A stretch of 64,000 nucleotides of DNA from Campylobacter concisus (GTDB lineage Bacteria; Campylobacterota; Campylobacteria; Campylobacterales; Campylobacteraceae), in contig NZ_JXUP01000006.1 of assembly GCF_001891085.1 (NCBI RefSeq), forward strand, positions 1 through 64,000, in the 5' to 3' direction. The notes beneath the pieces are model-generated. The model was not told the origin of the DNA. It saw only the letters and a list, made by a program, of their open reading frames with translations, and did no database searches. Positions 56,099-64,000 of the stretch are shown here, piece after piece (the stretch's first letter is position 1; the number at the start of each line of letters is the position of its first letter). A program made the translations under genes and the position numbers.

Positions 56099-56571
56099 AG
56101 CTAGCTGGAGCAAGAAAGATCGTAAAAAGCCGTTTTTGCCCTAGTTTTTTTCATAAAAGAGATGAGTTTAAGTATGAGGCGTTAGTTGGCATGGGTGGCA
56201 ACATCGGCGATAGCGCAAAGAGGTTTGATAAATTTATAAGAGCGGTTAGTGAAGATAGGCGTTTTCACGTAGTTGAAGTCTCGCCGATCCTTATAAATGC
56301 GGCGTTTGGTTATGAAGCGCAGGATGATTTTAGTAACGCTGTTATAAATTTACAAACCTCTATGAGCCCTAGAAATTTACTAAAAATTTTAGGGCATTAT
56401 GAGAGTAAATTTAAGCGCGTGAGGACGTTTAAAAATGCGCCACGCACGCTTGATTTGGATATTTTGTATTTTAGTAAAAAAGTCTACAAGACGCCGCGCC
56501 TTATCGTCCCGCACCCAGGAGCTGATAAGAGGCTTAGCGTGATCGTACCACTAGGGCTTATGAGAGGTTAA
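56095..56571 (+). CDS. folK: 2-amino-4-hydroxy-6-hydroxymethyldihydropteridine pyrophosphokinase
   Basis: 158 residues from the ATG at 56095 overlapping the peptidase stop; 56083 in frame is possible. An N-terminal extension of about 30 basic residues precedes the usual start motif ALVGMGGNIGDS. PRTLDLDILYF holds the two Mg-binding aspartates, and LIVPHPGADKR is typical. It pyrophosphorylates the pterin for folate synthesis. In Campylobacter folK precedes flhF, as here. Confidence 0.9.
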   Translation: MKLAGARKIVKSRFCPSFFHKRDEFKYEALVGMGGNIGDSAKRFDKFIRAVSEDRRFHVVEVSPILINAAFGYEAQDDFSNAVINLQTSMSPRNLLKILGHYESKFKRVRTFKNAPRTLDLDILYFSKKVYKTPRLIVPHPGADKRLSVIVPLGLMRG

Positions 56572-56581
56572 AAGGATATAA

Positions 56582-57949
56582 ATGGCTACAAAATTTCATA
56601 CTTTTACAGGCGAGAGCACCATTGAGGCTTTGAAAAAGGCTCAAGAAACGTGCGGCGAAAAGGCCATATTAGTTACTACAAAACAAATTCAAGCCAAAAC
56701 GATAAATAAAAAACCGATTTATGAAATTTTAGTAAGCGTCGAAGAAGACGACGTAAAGCAGCCTCCAAAACCAAATACAAAAGCCATAAATTACGAAAAT
56801 GCCTACTCTAAATTTAATAAAAACTATGAGCCTGCTAAGCCAAAATTTGAGATAAAAGAGGAGCCTGCTAAATTTGAGGCAAAGACAACCTCGCCTGAGC
56901 CTTATGACCCAAATGAGAGCGTGCTTTTAAATATCTCAGCTGCTGCAAAAGAGATAAGCACGATCGCAAATGTAAATATCGATGACGTCAAAGATAAAGA
57001 GTCGAGCATACCAAATGGTATGAATAAAAAAATAGACGATGTGGCAAAGCAAGTAAGCGTGCTAAGTGAGAAAATAGGGCTGATAACTGACATGATCTGG
57101 GACGAGAAAGCACCAAATCGCAATAATCTTTCGATCCCACCTGAGTTTGCAAGTATCTATAAGCTTGCAAAACAAAGCGGCATGAAAGATGAGCATTTAG
57201 AGGCTATTATGCAAACGACGCTTGAAAATTTACCAGTTTCGATGAAGAGCAATCCAACTGCTGTAAAGAGATATTTCTACTCGCTTTTGCGAAATATGCT
57301 GCCATGCAGAAAAGAGCCAAACGATAAAAAACAACGTATTATGATGCTAGTTGGCCCAACTGGAGTTGGTAAGACTACGACTCTTGCAAAGCTAGCTGCT
57401 CGTTTTGCTTACGGCAATGAAAAACGCTATAAAACAGGCATCATCACGCTTGATACATATCGTATCGGAGCGGTTGAGCAGCTATTTCAATACGCTAAAA
57501 TGATGAAGTTGCCTATTCTCGATGTTATCGAGATAGATGACTTTCAAAATGCTATCAAACAGCTTAATTATTGTGATGTGATACTTATTGATACGACTGG
57601 AAATTCGCAGTATGACAAAGAAAAGCTTGAAAGGCTTGATAAATTTTTAAAGCATAGCGGCGCAAAGATCGATGTAAATTTGGTCCTTTCGGCTGGCTCA
57701 AAGGTTGAAGATCTAATAGAAATTTATAATGGGTTTTCATTTTTGGATATTGACACGCTGATAATCACAAAATTTGATGAGACAAAAATTTTTGGCAATG
57801 TCTTTTCGCTGATATATGAGACAAATACGCCGGTTAGCTACTTTAGCGTGGGCCAAGAGGTGCCTGATGATCTTGTAGAGGCAAAGAGCGAATTTTTAGT
57901 AGAGTGCGTGTTTGACGGCTTTACAAAGCAAAAGGCTAGCGATGAATAA
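56582..57949 (+). CDS. flhF: Flagellar SRP-type GTPase FlhF
   Basis: 455 residues. A basic N-terminal B domain, a linker (about 80-170) rich in Glu/Lys/Pro, and the NG GTPase domain with GPTGVGKTTTLAKLAAR (near 256-272), DTYRIGAVEQL, DTTGNSQ and TKFDETK. FlhF sets polar flagellum placement and, in Campylobacter, is needed for sigma-54 flagellar genes. It overlaps flhG by a few bases. Confidence 0.96.
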   Translation: MATKFHTFTGESTIEALKKAQETCGEKAILVTTKQIQAKTINKKPIYEILVSVEEDDVKQPPKPNTKAINYENAYSKFNKNYEPAKPKFEIKEEPAKFEAKTTSPEPYDPNESVLLNISAAAKEISTIANVNIDDVKDKESSIPNGMNKKIDDVAKQVSVLSEKIGLITDMIWDEKAPNRNNLSIPPEFASIYKLAKQSGMKDEHLEAIMQTTLENLPVSMKSNPTAVKRYFYSLLRNMLPCRKEPNDKKQRIMMLVGPTGVGKTTTLAKLAARFAYGNEKRYKTGIITLDTYRIGAVEQLFQYAKMMKLPILDVIEIDDFQNAIKQLNYCDVILIDTTGNSQYDKEKLERLDKFLKHSGAKIDVNLVLSAGSKVEDLIEIYNGFSFLDIDTLIITKFDETKIFGNVFSLIYETNTPVSYFSVGQEVPDDLVEAKSEFLVECVFDGFTKQKASDE

Positions 57950-58808
57950 TCAAGCACAAAAATTACAAAATTTAGTCCAGTCTCAAAGCAAGAGTAAAAA
58001 TACACATTTTATTGCGATAACTAGCGGTAAAGGCGGTGTTGGTAAGAGTACGATAAGTGCAAATTTAGCAAATGTTTTATCAAAAAATGGCTACAAAGTA
58101 GGGCTATTTGACGCTGATATCGGCCTTGCAAACCTTGATGTCATCTTAAATGTAAAAATGGGTAAAAATTTACTTCACGTGCTAAAAGGCGAGTGCAGCC
58201 TAAAAGATATCTTGATACCTATAAATAAAAATTTGATCCTCATTCCTGGCGAAAGCGGTGATGAAATTTTGAAATTTAACAATCAATTTTTATTTGAGAG
58301 GTTTTTAGACGAGGCGAGCGAGCTTGATGAGCTTGATTTTTTGATCATTGACACCGGAGCTGGTATAGGCGGTAGTACACAGCTGTTTTTAGAAGCGGCT
58401 GATGAGGTTGTCGTGGTGACTGTGCCTGACCCTGCGGCGATAACTGATGCGTACGCTGTTATAAAGATCGTTTCAAGGTTTAAAAATAGTGAGCTTTTGC
58501 TTTTAAATATGGTAAAAAATGAAGCAGAAGCGACTAGAATTTATGAAAATATCAAACGTGTTGCTAATGCAAATATCGGGCCTAGCTTAAATTTAGAGCT
58601 TATAGGATTTGTGGCTTCTGATAAGAATGTTTCAAGAAGTATAAAACAACGAACGCTTTTTACAGACGACGCTGCTTATGCTGAGCCTAGCGCTCAGATA
58701 AAACAGATAGCTTCGAATTTACTTTATAGGTTGGAACGAAAAGTGCTTAACGATGAGCAAAGCAGGAGCTTTGGGGGCTTCTTTAAGCGTTTGATAGAAC
58801 AATTTTGA
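57942..58808 (+). CDS. flhG: Flagellar number regulator FlhG (MinD-like ATPase)
   Basis: 288 residues from the ATG at 57942, inside flhF's last codons. The frame stays open to 57912 but that would enlarge the overlap. The deviant Walker A is TSGKGGVGKST, with DADIGLANLDV and LLIDTGAGIG-type segments. FlhG restrains FlhF and flagellar number. The C-terminal region ends SFGGFFKRLIEQF, membrane-targeting-like. Confidence 0.95.
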   Translation: MNNQAQKLQNLVQSQSKSKNTHFIAITSGKGGVGKSTISANLANVLSKNGYKVGLFDADIGLANLDVILNVKMGKNLLHVLKGECSLKDILIPINKNLILIPGESGDEILKFNNQFLFERFLDEASELDELDFLIIDTGAGIGGSTQLFLEAADEVVVVTVPDPAAITDAYAVIKIVSRFKNSELLLLNMVKNEAEATRIYENIKRVANANIGPSLNLELIGFVASDKNVSRSIKQRTLFTDDAAYAEPSAQIKQIASNLLYRLERKVLNDEQSRSFGGFFKRLIEQF

Positions 58809-58821
58809 TGGAGATTGAGCT

Positions 58822-59166
58822 TTGCGTGCAGAAAATTTTATAGCATTTTTTACGGTTTGTGGTTTTTTTGTAGGTATAGTTTTTACCTTGCTAAAGGTGA
58901 GTGAGCCTATCGAAATGCTTGTTTATACACTAGTTATTACTTTGTTTTTTTATCTTATAATTCACATTGTTATCATGAACTACATCGATGTAAAAAGGGC
59001 TTTAACTAAAATTTTTGACAAACAAAAACACGAAGAGATCGCAGACTATCTCATCTCTGAGCTAAATACTAGAGAAAAGCGTATGGAAAATATAATGGTA
59101 AAAATGACTGCTGAAAATTTTGATTCTGGTAAACGAAATGCACGAGTTAAAGCAAAAGCAGCTTAA
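58822..59166 (+). CDS. Unknown membrane protein within the flagellar operon
   Basis: 114 residues from TTG 58822, with GGAG eight bases upstream. Two hydrophobic segments (about 5-22 and 29-52) are followed by a charged cytoplasmic tail (KRALTKIFDKQKHEEIADYLI). C. jejuni has a similar small membrane protein between flhG and fliA. No motif I know. Overlaps fliA by 29 bases. Its location suggests a flagellar or transcription-related role, unproven. Confidence 0.75.
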   Translation: MRAENFIAFFTVCGFFVGIVFTLLKVSEPIEMLVYTLVITLFFYLIIHIVIMNYIDVKRALTKIFDKQKHEEIADYLISELNTREKRMENIMVKMTAENFDSGKRNARVKAKAA

Positions 59167-59842
59167 CGCTTATAAAAACACTATAAAAAAGGAACAAGAC
59201 GAAATCGTCTTAAAATATATGCCAGCACTGCGTGCAATGGCGTTTAGGCTTAAAGAGAGGCTACCATCAAGTATAGATACAAATGACCTAATAAGCATTG
59301 GCGTTGAAGAGATGATAAAACTTAGCAGGAAGTATGACAAGGAGCAAAATGACTCTTTTTGGGGATATGGCAAAAAGAGAATTTATGGCTCTATGCTTGA
59401 TTATCTAAGGACGCTTGATGTTGTTAGCAGAAGCGATAGAAAGCTAGTAAAGAGCATAAATAGTGAGATAGATAATTATTTCAATGAGTACGAAGAAGAG
59501 CCAAGCGATGAGTATTTGGCCGAAAAGCTTAATGAAGATATTGAGAAGATAAGAGAGGCAAGAGGCGTTAGCGGTATTATCACTATTTTGCCAATAGATG
59601 AGCAAATGGAGCTAATTGGTCAAAATGATGTCGAGAAAAGCATTGAGAGAGAGGATCTCATTTTAAAAATAGAAGAAGCTTTAAAAGATTTTGACGAAAG
59701 AGATCAGATGTTGGTTCAGCTTTATTATTATGAAGAGCTAAATTTAAAAGAGATAAGCCAGATCATGAATATCAGCGAGAGTAGAATTTCACAAATTCAT
59801 AAACGTTTGCTTGATCGTATCAGGCGTAGCTTGGGGGTTTAA
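59138..59842 (+). CDS. fliA: RNA polymerase sigma-28 factor FliA
   Basis: 234 residues from ATG 59138; an in-frame TTG lies 18 bases upstream. Region 2 (DLISIGVEEMIKL and FWGYGKKRIYGSMLDYLR) and region 4 (LKEISQIMNISESRISQIHKRLLDRI) are visible. FliA directs late flagellar genes such as the flagellin flaA. It overlaps fliM by one base (TAATG). Confidence 0.95.
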   Translation: MHELKQKQLNAYKNTIKKEQDEIVLKYMPALRAMAFRLKERLPSSIDTNDLISIGVEEMIKLSRKYDKEQNDSFWGYGKKRIYGSMLDYLRTLDVVSRSDRKLVKSINSEIDNYFNEYEEEPSDEYLAEKLNEDIEKIREARGVSGIITILPIDEQMELIGQNDVEKSIEREDLILKIEEALKDFDERDQMLVQLYYYEELNLKEISQIMNISESRISQIHKRLLDRIRRSLGV

Positions 59843-60945
59843 TGGCTGATATTTTAAGTCAAGAAGAGATAGACGCGCTACTTGAAGTTGTTGATGAAGA
59901 CGGCGATACGAGTAATATCGAGGTCGAAGAGAGATCGCAAGGCGAACAAAAACAGATTATTATTTATGATTTTAAGCGTCCAAACCGCGTTAGTAAAGAG
60001 CAACTCCGTGCGATAAAAGGCATCCATGATAAGCTTGCTAGAAATTTAGCTAGTCAAATTTCTAGTGTTATGAGAAGTATCGTCGAGATCAGACTTCACA
60101 GTGTTGATCAGATGACTTATGGCGAATTTTTGATGAGTTTGCCAAGTCCAACTAGTTTCAACGTCTTTTCTATAAAGCCACTTGATGGAAACTGTGTTTT
60201 GGAGATAAATCCAAGCATTGCTTTTCCGATGATAGATCGTTTGCTTGGCGGAACTGGTGAAAATTTTGAAGCAAATAGAGAGCTAACCGACATCGAAGTA
60301 AATTTGCTTGATGCGGTGCTTAGAATGATCATGCAGCGTCTAAAAGAGAGCTGGTCGATGATAACTGATATGTATCCAAATGTGGAAGCTAAAGAGAGCA
60401 GTCCAAATGTCGTACAGATCGTCTCTCAAAACGAGATCGTCATCATGGTCGTTATGGAGATCATAGTTGGTGGCTCAAGCGGTATGATAAATTTATGCTA
60501 TCCAGTCATCTACCTTGAGCCGATACTCTCACGCCTTGCAAACAGAGATATTATGCTTGGTGAAACGAGTGCAAAAAAAAGTAGAAACAAAGAGCTAAAA
60601 ACACTTATCGGACGAGCAGAAATTTTATATGAAGCCATACTTGGCAAATCGATCATCAGCGTAAATGAGTTTTTAAATTTAAAAGAAGGCGATATTTTAA
60701 GGCTTGATAGAGGAGCTGATGATAAGGCGATCGTTTGTATCGATAAAAAAGAAGTTTTCTTAGCTGAAGTTGGGCTTCATAGATTTAGAAAATCTATAAG
60801 GATTGAGCAATTAATACGCTCTGATAAAGATGAGATCAAAAATATCTTAGAAAAATACGAAGAAGAGCGAAAAGCGAAGCTAATGGCGTATGAAGCTAAT
60901 GAGCGCAAAATGGAAGAAGAAGAGGACGACGAAGATGATGAATGA
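59842..60945 (+). CDS. fliM: Flagellar motor switch protein FliM
   Basis: 367 residues. The N-terminal CheY-P binding peptide LSQEEIDALLE is intact. A CheC-like middle domain and a C-terminal SpoA domain follow, ending in an acidic tail (EEEEDDEDDE). FliM is the C-ring switch that receives phospho-CheY. The tail overlaps the fliY start by 11 bases. Confidence 0.96.
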   Translation: MADILSQEEIDALLEVVDEDGDTSNIEVEERSQGEQKQIIIYDFKRPNRVSKEQLRAIKGIHDKLARNLASQISSVMRSIVEIRLHSVDQMTYGEFLMSLPSPTSFNVFSIKPLDGNCVLEINPSIAFPMIDRLLGGTGENFEANRELTDIEVNLLDAVLRMIMQRLKESWSMITDMYPNVEAKESSPNVVQIVSQNEIVIMVVMEIIVGGSSGMINLCYPVIYLEPILSRLANRDIMLGETSAKKSRNKELKTLIGRAEILYEAILGKSIISVNEFLNLKEGDILRLDRGADDKAIVCIDKKEVFLAEVGLHRFRKSIRIEQLIRSDKDEIKNILEKYEEERKAKLMAYEANERKMEEEEDDEDDE

Positions 60946-61783
60946 TTTTTTTAATATATTTTCTAATGAATTAAAAGCTACTATCGAAGGACTTACGGGC
61001 AGAGCTCCAGAGGTTGGTGAAAGAAATGAATTTGATGCACCAACGCAAAATGGCATAAAGCCGCCGGTAGTGATGGCCAATATCTCTTTGAGTGGCGACA
61101 TCAATGCTAAAACAGAGATAGTATGCACTCCAGTTTTAATAAGTGCCATTAGCGAATGGATGATGGGCGAAGAGGAAATTTCAAAGAATGAAAATTTAGG
61201 CAGTGATGAGCTTGACGCTGCAAAAGAGATATTTTCAAATCTTTTTAGTGCCTTTAGTACATCTTTGGGTGCTCAAAAGGGTATGCCAAAGATAAATTTT
61301 GAAGTAATAAATGTAAATTTTTTAGATGAAAATTCTTCGCTTGATTTTAGTGTTTATGAAAAGCTATTTTTATTTAATGTAAAAATCGAAGATCTAAGCG
61401 AGCATATCGGTTTTGCTTGCGATCATTCGCTAATGAAATTTTTTGAGCCAACAAAGACCGAAGCACCAGCTGCACCAGCAAGCACTCCTCACGTAGCTAA
61501 GGGCGATTTTAGCGCTGAAGAGATGAGAAATATCGGGCTTATAATGGACGTTAGGCTGCCTATTCGTGTTCGTATCGGCTCAAAAAGAATGCTTTTAAAA
61601 GATGTGCTTACCATGGATATTGGCTCAGTTATCGAGTTAAATCAATTAGCAAACGATCCGCTTGAAATTTTGATCGGAGATAAGGTAATAGCCCTTGGCG
61701 AAGTTGTCATAATCGATGGAAATTTTGGCATCCAGATCACTCAGATAGGCTCAAAACGCGAGAGGCTTCAACAGTTAAAATAA
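60935..61783 (+). CDS. fliY: Flagellar motor switch protein FliY (FliN-like)
   Basis: 282 residues from ATG 60935 (or 60938). An N-terminal CheC-like region precedes a flexible Ala/Pro linker (EAPAAPASTP) and a C-terminal SpoA domain (MRNIGLIMDVRLPIRVRIG) shared with FliN. In Campylobacter FliY works with FliM and FliN in the switch. It overlaps the following LOG-family gene by one base. Confidence 0.93.
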   Translation: MMNDFFNIFSNELKATIEGLTGRAPEVGERNEFDAPTQNGIKPPVVMANISLSGDINAKTEIVCTPVLISAISEWMMGEEEISKNENLGSDELDAAKEIFSNLFSAFSTSLGAQKGMPKINFEVINVNFLDENSSLDFSVYEKLFLFNVKIEDLSEHIGFACDHSLMKFFEPTKTEAPAAPASTPHVAKGDFSAEEMRNIGLIMDVRLPIRVRIGSKRMLLKDVLTMDIGSVIELNQLANDPLEILIGDKVIALGEVVIIDGNFGIQITQIGSKRERLQQLK

Positions 61784-62376
61784 TGAATAATGAATTAGTT
61801 AGCGATCTTTTAAATTTTCCAAACGTCTTAAAATATAAAAATAAAAATGTTACCTTCTTTGGCTCGGCTAGATTTGATGAAGAAAATTTCTACTGCAAAA
61901 AGGCTTATGAACTAGCTTATAAGCTAAACGCGCTAGGGTATGCCATCTTAACTGGTGGTGGGGACGGCATAATGAGAGCTGCGAACAAGGGCGCATTTGA
62001 CAGTGCAAAATCGCCAAGCATAGCCCTAAATGTGAGACTTCCGTTTGAACAAAATACAAACCCTTACGTCACGGCAAAATATCTCTTTTCAAATTTAAGC
62101 CCAAGAAAATTTGCACTCACCGATCGCTCAGTCGCATTTGTCGTCTTTCCGGGCGGCTTTGGTACTCTTGATGAACTTTTTGAAATTTTAGTACTTGCTC
62201 AAGTTGGTAGCAAAAAAGTAAAAATTTTTCTTTTTGGGAGTGAGTTTTGGCAAGGGCTTGATGAATTTATAAAAAATACGCTAGTTAGTCAAAAAACAAT
62301 AAAAAAAGAAGATATAAATTTATACAAAATCACCGATGATTTAGAGCTTATTGCAAACGAAATTTTGGCTATTTAA
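61783..62376 (+). CDS. LOG-family (TIGR00730-like) nucleotide 5'-phosphoribohydrolase candidate
   Basis: 197 residues. The family signature PGGFGTLDE and the GGGDGIMRAANKGA segment are present, as in the Lonely-Guy/YgdH group once called lysine decarboxylases. Family members release ribose phosphate from nucleotides. The substrate in bacteria is mostly unknown. It lies at the end of the flagellar operon, coupled to fliY by one base. Confidence 0.88.
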   Translation: MNNELVSDLLNFPNVLKYKNKNVTFFGSARFDEENFYCKKAYELAYKLNALGYAILTGGGDGIMRAANKGAFDSAKSPSIALNVRLPFEQNTNPYVTAKYLFSNLSPRKFALTDRSVAFVVFPGGFGTLDELFEILVLAQVGSKKVKIFLFGSEFWQGLDEFIKNTLVSQKTIKKEDINLYKITDDLELIANEILAI

Positions 62377-62424
62377 AAATAAGATATAAAATATCCCCTT
62401 TTAAATTTCAAAGAGGTAAAAAAT

Positions 62425-63447
62425 ATGAAAGTAATGGTCGCAATGAGCGGTGGTGTAGATAGCACTATGACGGCTAAATTTCTGCAAGAAGCTGGTCATG
62501 AAGTGCAAGGTTGCTATATGATGCTACATCAAAAGCCAGGATATCACGAAGAAAATATCAGAAAAGTAAAAAAAGTAGGCGAGTATCTTGGCATAAAGGT
62601 ACATATTTTGGATCTGCAGGATAAATTTAACGAGTTTGTCTATGATCCTTTTGTGAAGCTCTATAAAGAGGGCAAGACGCCAAATCCTTGTGCTTTGTGC
62701 AATAAATTTATAAAGCTTGGTGCGTTGCTTGATTTTGCAAAGGCAAATGGCTGTGAGAAGCTCGCTACTGGGCATTATGTGCAAGTTATTGATGGATTTA
62801 TCACATGTGCAAAAGATCCTAGCAAGGATCAAAGCTACTTTTTAGCCCAAGTGCCAAAAGAGATATTAAAAGATGTTATTTTCCCGCTTGGGGATAAATT
62901 TAAAAAAGATATAAAAGAGCTTGCAAGAAGTGTAAAAGTGCTTGAAGAATTTGCTACGCAGGCAGAAAGTAGCGAAATTTGCTTTGTGGAAGATACCTAT
63001 ATCGAAGTTTTAAATAAGCATTACAATACAAATTTACCAGGAAATGTGGTTGATAAAGATGGCAAAATAATCGGCCGCCACCAAGGCTATATGCACTATA
63101 CTATCGGTAAACGCCGTGGTTTTGAGGTTTTTGGTGCTCATGAGCCACATTTTGTTATAAAGATAAATGCCGATAAAAATGAGATCGTTGTGGGAACAAA
63201 AGATGACCTGGCTCAAAAAGTAGTCGAGCTTGAAAACGTAAATTTGTTTATAGATAAAGATAAATTTGATTGCGAAACCAAGATAAGATATAGAAGCCCT
63301 AAACTTGATGCTTTTGTTGAGGTTGATAAAGAGAATAAAACAGCAAAACTAACGCTAAATCAAAATGCACTTGGTGTGGCACAAGGCCAGCTTTGTGTTA
63401 TGTATGATGGCGATAAGGTTATTGCAAGTGGATTTATAAAAGGCTAG
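62425..63447 (+). CDS. mnmA: tRNA-specific 2-thiouridylase MnmA
   Basis: 340 residues. The N-terminal ATP-pyrophosphatase P-loop is [15 protein letters not shown]. Catalytic cysteines are in NPCALCNKF and SSEICFVED. The central [17 protein letters not shown] and a C-terminal beta-barrel follow. It forms 2-thiouridine at position 34 of Glu, Gln and Lys tRNAs. AAAGAGG lies about eight bases before the ATG. Confidence 0.95.
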   Translation: MKVMVAMSGGVDSTMTAKFLQEAGHEVQGCYMMLHQKPGYHEENIRKVKKVGEYLGIKVHILDLQDKFNEFVYDPFVKLYKEGKTPNPCALCNKFIKLGALLDFAKANGCEKLATGHYVQVIDGFITCAKDPSKDQSYFLAQVPKEILKDVIFPLGDKFKKDIKELARSVKVLEEFATQAESSEICFVEDTYIEVLNKHYNTNLPGNVVDKDGKIIGRHQGYMHYTIGKRRGFEVFGAHEPHFVIKINADKNEIVVGTKDDLAQKVVELENVNLFIDKDKFDCETKIRYRSPKLDAFVEVDKENKTAKLTLNQNALGVAQGQLCVMYDGDKVIASGFIKG

Positions 63448-63464
63448 TTGTAGCCTTTTATAAA
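63433..63464 (+). terminator. mnmA terminator
   Basis: Perfect 14-base inverted repeat TTTATAAAAGGCTA/TAGCCTTTTATAAA with loop GTTG. It overlaps the last mnmA codons and stop. Confidence 0.8.
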
Positions 63465-63511
63465 AATTTATTGGGCTCTGTACAATTTTTTATAAATTAA
63501 GCTAAAATTTA

Positions 63512-63540
63512 TTGACAAAACATATCTTTTCGTCTATAAT
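63512..63540 (+). promoter_or_regulatory. Sigma-70 promoter for tRNA-Asn
   Basis: Perfect -35 TTGACA (63512-63517) and -10 TATAAT (63535-63540), with 17-base spacing, 19 bases before the tRNA start. Campylobacter promoters usually lack a recognisable -35, so a full consensus suggests strong expression. Confidence 0.85.
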
Positions 63541-63559
63541 ACGAGCTCTTTTCAAGTGT

Positions 63560-63634
<75 letters not shown>

Positions 63635-63967
63635 TTTACTTATAAAAATCCCTTTTAAACCCCGATTTTACCGATGTTTTGAGAGCTTTAAGCTTTACTG
63701 GTTTTATTAAATTTGTTCCCTATTTGTTCCTAAATTTTTTTAATATTCCAATTTCTCACTATGTTTTCTAAGTCAATCTAAGATACCTTATTTTTGTTTT
63801 TAAAAACATGAAAATAATTTTTTACTCTCAACTGCTCTAAAATACCCTAAGGAACCATAGGGTATTAATTTTTTTCAAAAACTATCCAAAAACCGCTTAA
63901 AATGATAAAAGTAAATGAAAAGTACATATAATTAGTTATATAAGAATAAGCAGAAGGATAAAATGGG
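63635..63967 (+). other. Non-coding stretch after tRNA-Asn
   Basis: About 330 bases, AT-rich, with no convincing ORF. It contains a duplicated TTGTTCC element (63711-63730), a palindrome TGTTTTTAAAAACA (63795-63808) and the orphan terminator below. Such regions after tRNA genes are common integration sites, but no integrase is visible within the window. Confidence 0.5.
63841..63875 (+). terminator. Orphan intrinsic terminator downstream of tRNA-Asn
   Basis: AATACCCTA/TAGGGTATT with an eight-base loop and AATTTTTTT. It is a strong terminator about 206 bases after the tRNA, with no ORF between. It could end a tRNA-Asn readthrough transcript or an independent small RNA. Confidence 0.8.
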
Positions 63968-64000
63968 ATGCTTAACGAACTATATAACGATGCAGAGTAC
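63968..64000 (+). CDS. Partial ORF at the right edge, start only
   Basis: ATG 63968, with AAGGA about ten bases upstream, opens MLNELYNDAEY and runs off the window. An alternative ATG at 63963 in another frame gives MGCLTNYITMQS. The first looks more protein-like. No family can be named from so few residues. Confidence 0.4.
   Translation, partial: MLNELYNDAEY

Overview
The window looks like chromosomal backbone of a Campylobacter species. I favour C. concisus or a near relative over C. jejuni, but this is inference from recalled gene order and no database was searched. The DNA is AT-rich and very tightly packed. Many genes overlap by 1-20 bases and UUG starts are common. Several blocks follow orders I recall from C. 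jejuni: recO-dus-(membrane protein)-dksA-like-rlmH-accD-bamA / tyrA-M23 peptidase-lpxC-tsaB-thrB-ylxR-infB-rbfA-rimP; atpE-NSS transporters-pycB-pckA-argH; hinT-pheS-pheT-aroA-ispH-rpsA-serA; and sppA-amidohydrolase-aroQ-folK-flhF-flhG-fliA-fliM-fliY.

Layout. 1-409: window edge with a small unidentified ORF, a hairpin and an inverted repeat. 410-7077 (minus): RNA modification and repair, stringent-type regulation, fatty-acid carboxylation and outer-membrane assembly. 7167-18686 (plus): tyrosine, peptidoglycan, lipid A, t6A and threonine genes, then a translation-initiation/ribosome-maturation operon running into fhs, a lipoprotein and ribD. 18683-20034 (minus): a ferritin-like/VIT1 membrane protein, tRNA-Leu(GAG) and atpE. 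20240-29767 (plus): three tandem sodium:neurotransmitter symporters coupled to TRAP Q and M subunits with no binding-protein gene, then pycB and pckA. 30142-32723 (minus): a yebC-ppiB-dctA-like operon. 32867-36352 (plus): a GNAT-copZ-copA-TorD-like operon. 36355-39874: an unknown coiled-coil protein, argH, a soluble CZB chemoreceptor and hinT. 39993-49814 (plus): pheS to serA, then efp. 50158-50415 (minus): a SelW-like selenoprotein whose in-frame UGA breaks the reading frame in a standard translation. 50500-52394: a DJ-1/PfpI protein, then an RRM protein overlapping gluQ. 52443-54511 (minus): sppA and an amidohydrolase that may act in menaquinone synthesis. 54597-62376 (plus): aroQ-peptidase-folK leading into an early flagellar operon. 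62425-64000: mnmA, tRNA-Asn and a mostly non-coding tail with an orphan terminator.

Together the genes support amino-acid and organic-acid catabolism with gluconeogenesis (symporters, PycB, PckA), polar flagellar motility and chemotaxis, metal handling (Cu, Fe/Mn) and selenium use. I saw no insertion sequence, CRISPR array, restriction system or long homopolymeric contingency tract. The strongest observations worth a second look are the UGA-containing SelW gene, the tsaB gene with no standard start codon, the TRAP permease without its receptor, and the tRNA-Asn/terminator region at the right edge.
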